Source of the DNA: Symbioplanes lichenis
Lineage (GTDB): Bacteria > Actinomycetota > Actinomycetes > Mycobacteriales > Micromonosporaceae
Direction: 5' to 3'
Assembly: GCF_030709675.1 (NCBI RefSeq)
Contig: NZ_JAUZQD010000006.1
Coordinates: forward strand, 62,001-126,000
DNA: 64,000 nt
Below, piece by piece: positions 63,248-64,000 of the stretch (position 1 is its first letter; every line of letters begins with the position of its first letter). The position numbers and the translations under genes were made by a program. Under the pieces are notes generated by a model. That model did no database searches. It worked only from the letters and a program-made list of their open reading frames with translations, and was not told where the DNA came from.

Positions 63248-64000
63248 ATGAACAAGCTCCGCACAGCGATAGCGGTCGGCGCGGTCGCCGCCCTGCTCAC
63301 CGGCTGCTCCGCCAACAACCCCGGCAGCGACACCGGCAGCGGCGGCGTCACCTGGAACGACCCGACGGCCAAGCTCGACGACGTCACGCTCACCTTCTGG
63401 ACGGCCACGCAGACGGCCACGATGGCCGACGGTGTCATCAAGGCGTTCGAGGCGCAGACCGGGGCGAAGATCAACAAGGTCATCATTCCCGACGTGTACG
63501 AGACCAACGCGCCCACCAAGCTCGCCACCGGCGCCAAGCCCGACCTCGCGACGTGGCAGCCGACCGGGAGCATGCTGGCGCTGCTCAAGCCGGCCACCGG
63601 GCTGCAGCAGCTCGACGGCGCCCCTTGGCTCGCGCAGCAGACCCCGGCGATCCAGCAGCTCGGCAAGGTCGACGGCCACAACTACGCGGCGTTCGTCAAC
63701 GTGCCGTCGACGCTGGGCATCTTCTACAACAAGGACGTCTTCGCCAAGGCCGGCATCACTGACCCGCCGAAGAACTTCCAGGAGCTGCTGACCGACGCCG
63801 GCAAGATCAAAGCGTCGGGTACGGCCCCCTTCTTCGGCGCCGCCGGCGACCAGTGGCCGACACAGTGGTGGCCGCAGGTGCTGCTGGCCGAGCAGTCCAA
63901 GGACGGCATGTGGGACAAGGTCAACTCCAACGAACTCAAGTTCACCGACCCGCCGATCATCGACGCCATCAAGCAGTTCAAGCAGATGAACGACGACGGG
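63248..64000 (+). CDS. sugar ABC transporter substrate-binding lipoprotein, 5' part
   Basis: The frame starts at ATG 63248, after AGGAGAG, and is open to the end of the window, giving 251 residues of an incomplete protein. Signal peptide RTAIAVGAVAALLTGCSAN has the lipobox LTGC. The mature part is an extracellular solute-binding protein family 1 type: LTFWTATQTATMADGVIKAF, KPDLATWQPTGSMLALLKPA, VPSTLGIFYNKDVFAKAGIT and FFGAAGDQWPTQWWPQVLLA. It would bring alpha-galactosides to the membrane permeases expected just downstream. Coupled to the alpha-galactosidase gene. Confidence 0.9.
   Translation, partial: MNKLRTAIAVGAVAALLTGCSANNPGSDTGSGGVTWNDPTAKLDDVTLTFWTATQTATMADGVIKAFEAQTGAKINKVIIPDVYETNAPTKLATGAKPDLATWQPTGSMLALLKPATGLQQLDGAPWLAQQTPAIQQLGKVDGHNYAAFVNVPSTLGIFYNKDVFAKAGITDPPKNFQELLTDAGKIKASGTAPFFGAAGDQWPTQWWPQVLLAEQSKDGMWDKVNSNELKFTDPPIIDAIKQFKQMNDDG

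Overview
The window is very GC-rich DNA (roughly 70-75 percent G+C by eye) from a soil-type actinomycete, most likely a member of the Micromonosporaceae such as Actinoplanes. That placement is inference. It rests on strong third-position GC codon use, many GTG starts, leaderless promoters of the TANNNT-(6-7 nt)-start type, 4-bp ATGA/GTGA overlaps inside operons, a 679-residue glutamine-dependent NAD synthetase, and a large set of secreted glycoside hydrolases with LacI-family regulators. I saw no tRNA, rRNA, CRISPR array, prophage or transposase.

Layout. 0-7.9 kb: end of a TetR regulator, a small membrane protein, a secreted subtilisin-like protease, an EamA transporter, a membrane-anchored secreted protein, and a TetR/LexA-paralogue pair. 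7.9-10.7 kb: a two-gene secreted operon (pectin methylesterase, then GH43 exo-beta-1,3-galactanase) behind a LacI-type operator. 10.8-17.4 kb: membrane and Vps62-like proteins, an esterase, a roadblock protein, a small alarmone synthetase, an MmcQ/YjbR protein and a rhodanese, with a 32-bp tandem array and a ~145-bp hairpin element. 30.0-17.4 kb (minus strand): one tightly packed ten-gene operon. It holds an LLM monooxygenase, a DszC/SfnB-like flavoenzyme, a complete peptide-type ABC importer, a heterodimeric ABC exporter with one degenerate ATP site, an unknown protein and a WYL regulator. The first part looks like organosulfur scavenging. 30-42 kb: small genes, a HAD pseudogene, a 1516-residue secreted GH2 enzyme, a frameshifted methyltransferase, MarR/old yellow enzyme with paired operators, CopC, an intradiol dioxygenase-like protein, and a compact rifampin-phosphotransferase-like protein behind a 36-bp palindrome. 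42.4-47.5 kb: lacI - MFS - cytoplasmic GH2 beta-galactosidase operon. 47.6-56.1 kb: MFS, small membrane protein, GH15-like glucoamylase, nadE, MarR with paired TTGAC(G/A)TGTCAA operators divergent from an LLM oxidoreductase plus F420-reductase-like protein. 56.3-64 kb: Ser/Thr kinase, a repeat-rich non-coding stretch, a GNAT acetyltransferase, and a LacI / GH36 alpha-galactosidase / sugar-binding lipoprotein locus that runs off the end.

How the genes work together. Much of the window serves galactose-rich plant polysaccharides. Pectin methylesterase, exo-beta-1,3-galactanase and the giant GH2 enzyme act outside the cell. The MFS transporter and sugar ABC system would import products, and the cytoplasmic beta- and alpha-galactosidases finish hydrolysis, under at least two LacI-family repressors with visible AACGTT-type operators. 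CG-centred palindromes of the pattern GRAANCGNTTYC also recur inside the secreted-enzyme genes, in several reading frames, far more often than base composition predicts. This is the most unexpected signal in the window. The other items I rank high are the ten-gene operon, the palindrome that overlaps the ribosome binding site of the phosphotransferase-like gene, the two long hairpin elements, and in-frame tandem repeats in two adjacent genes.
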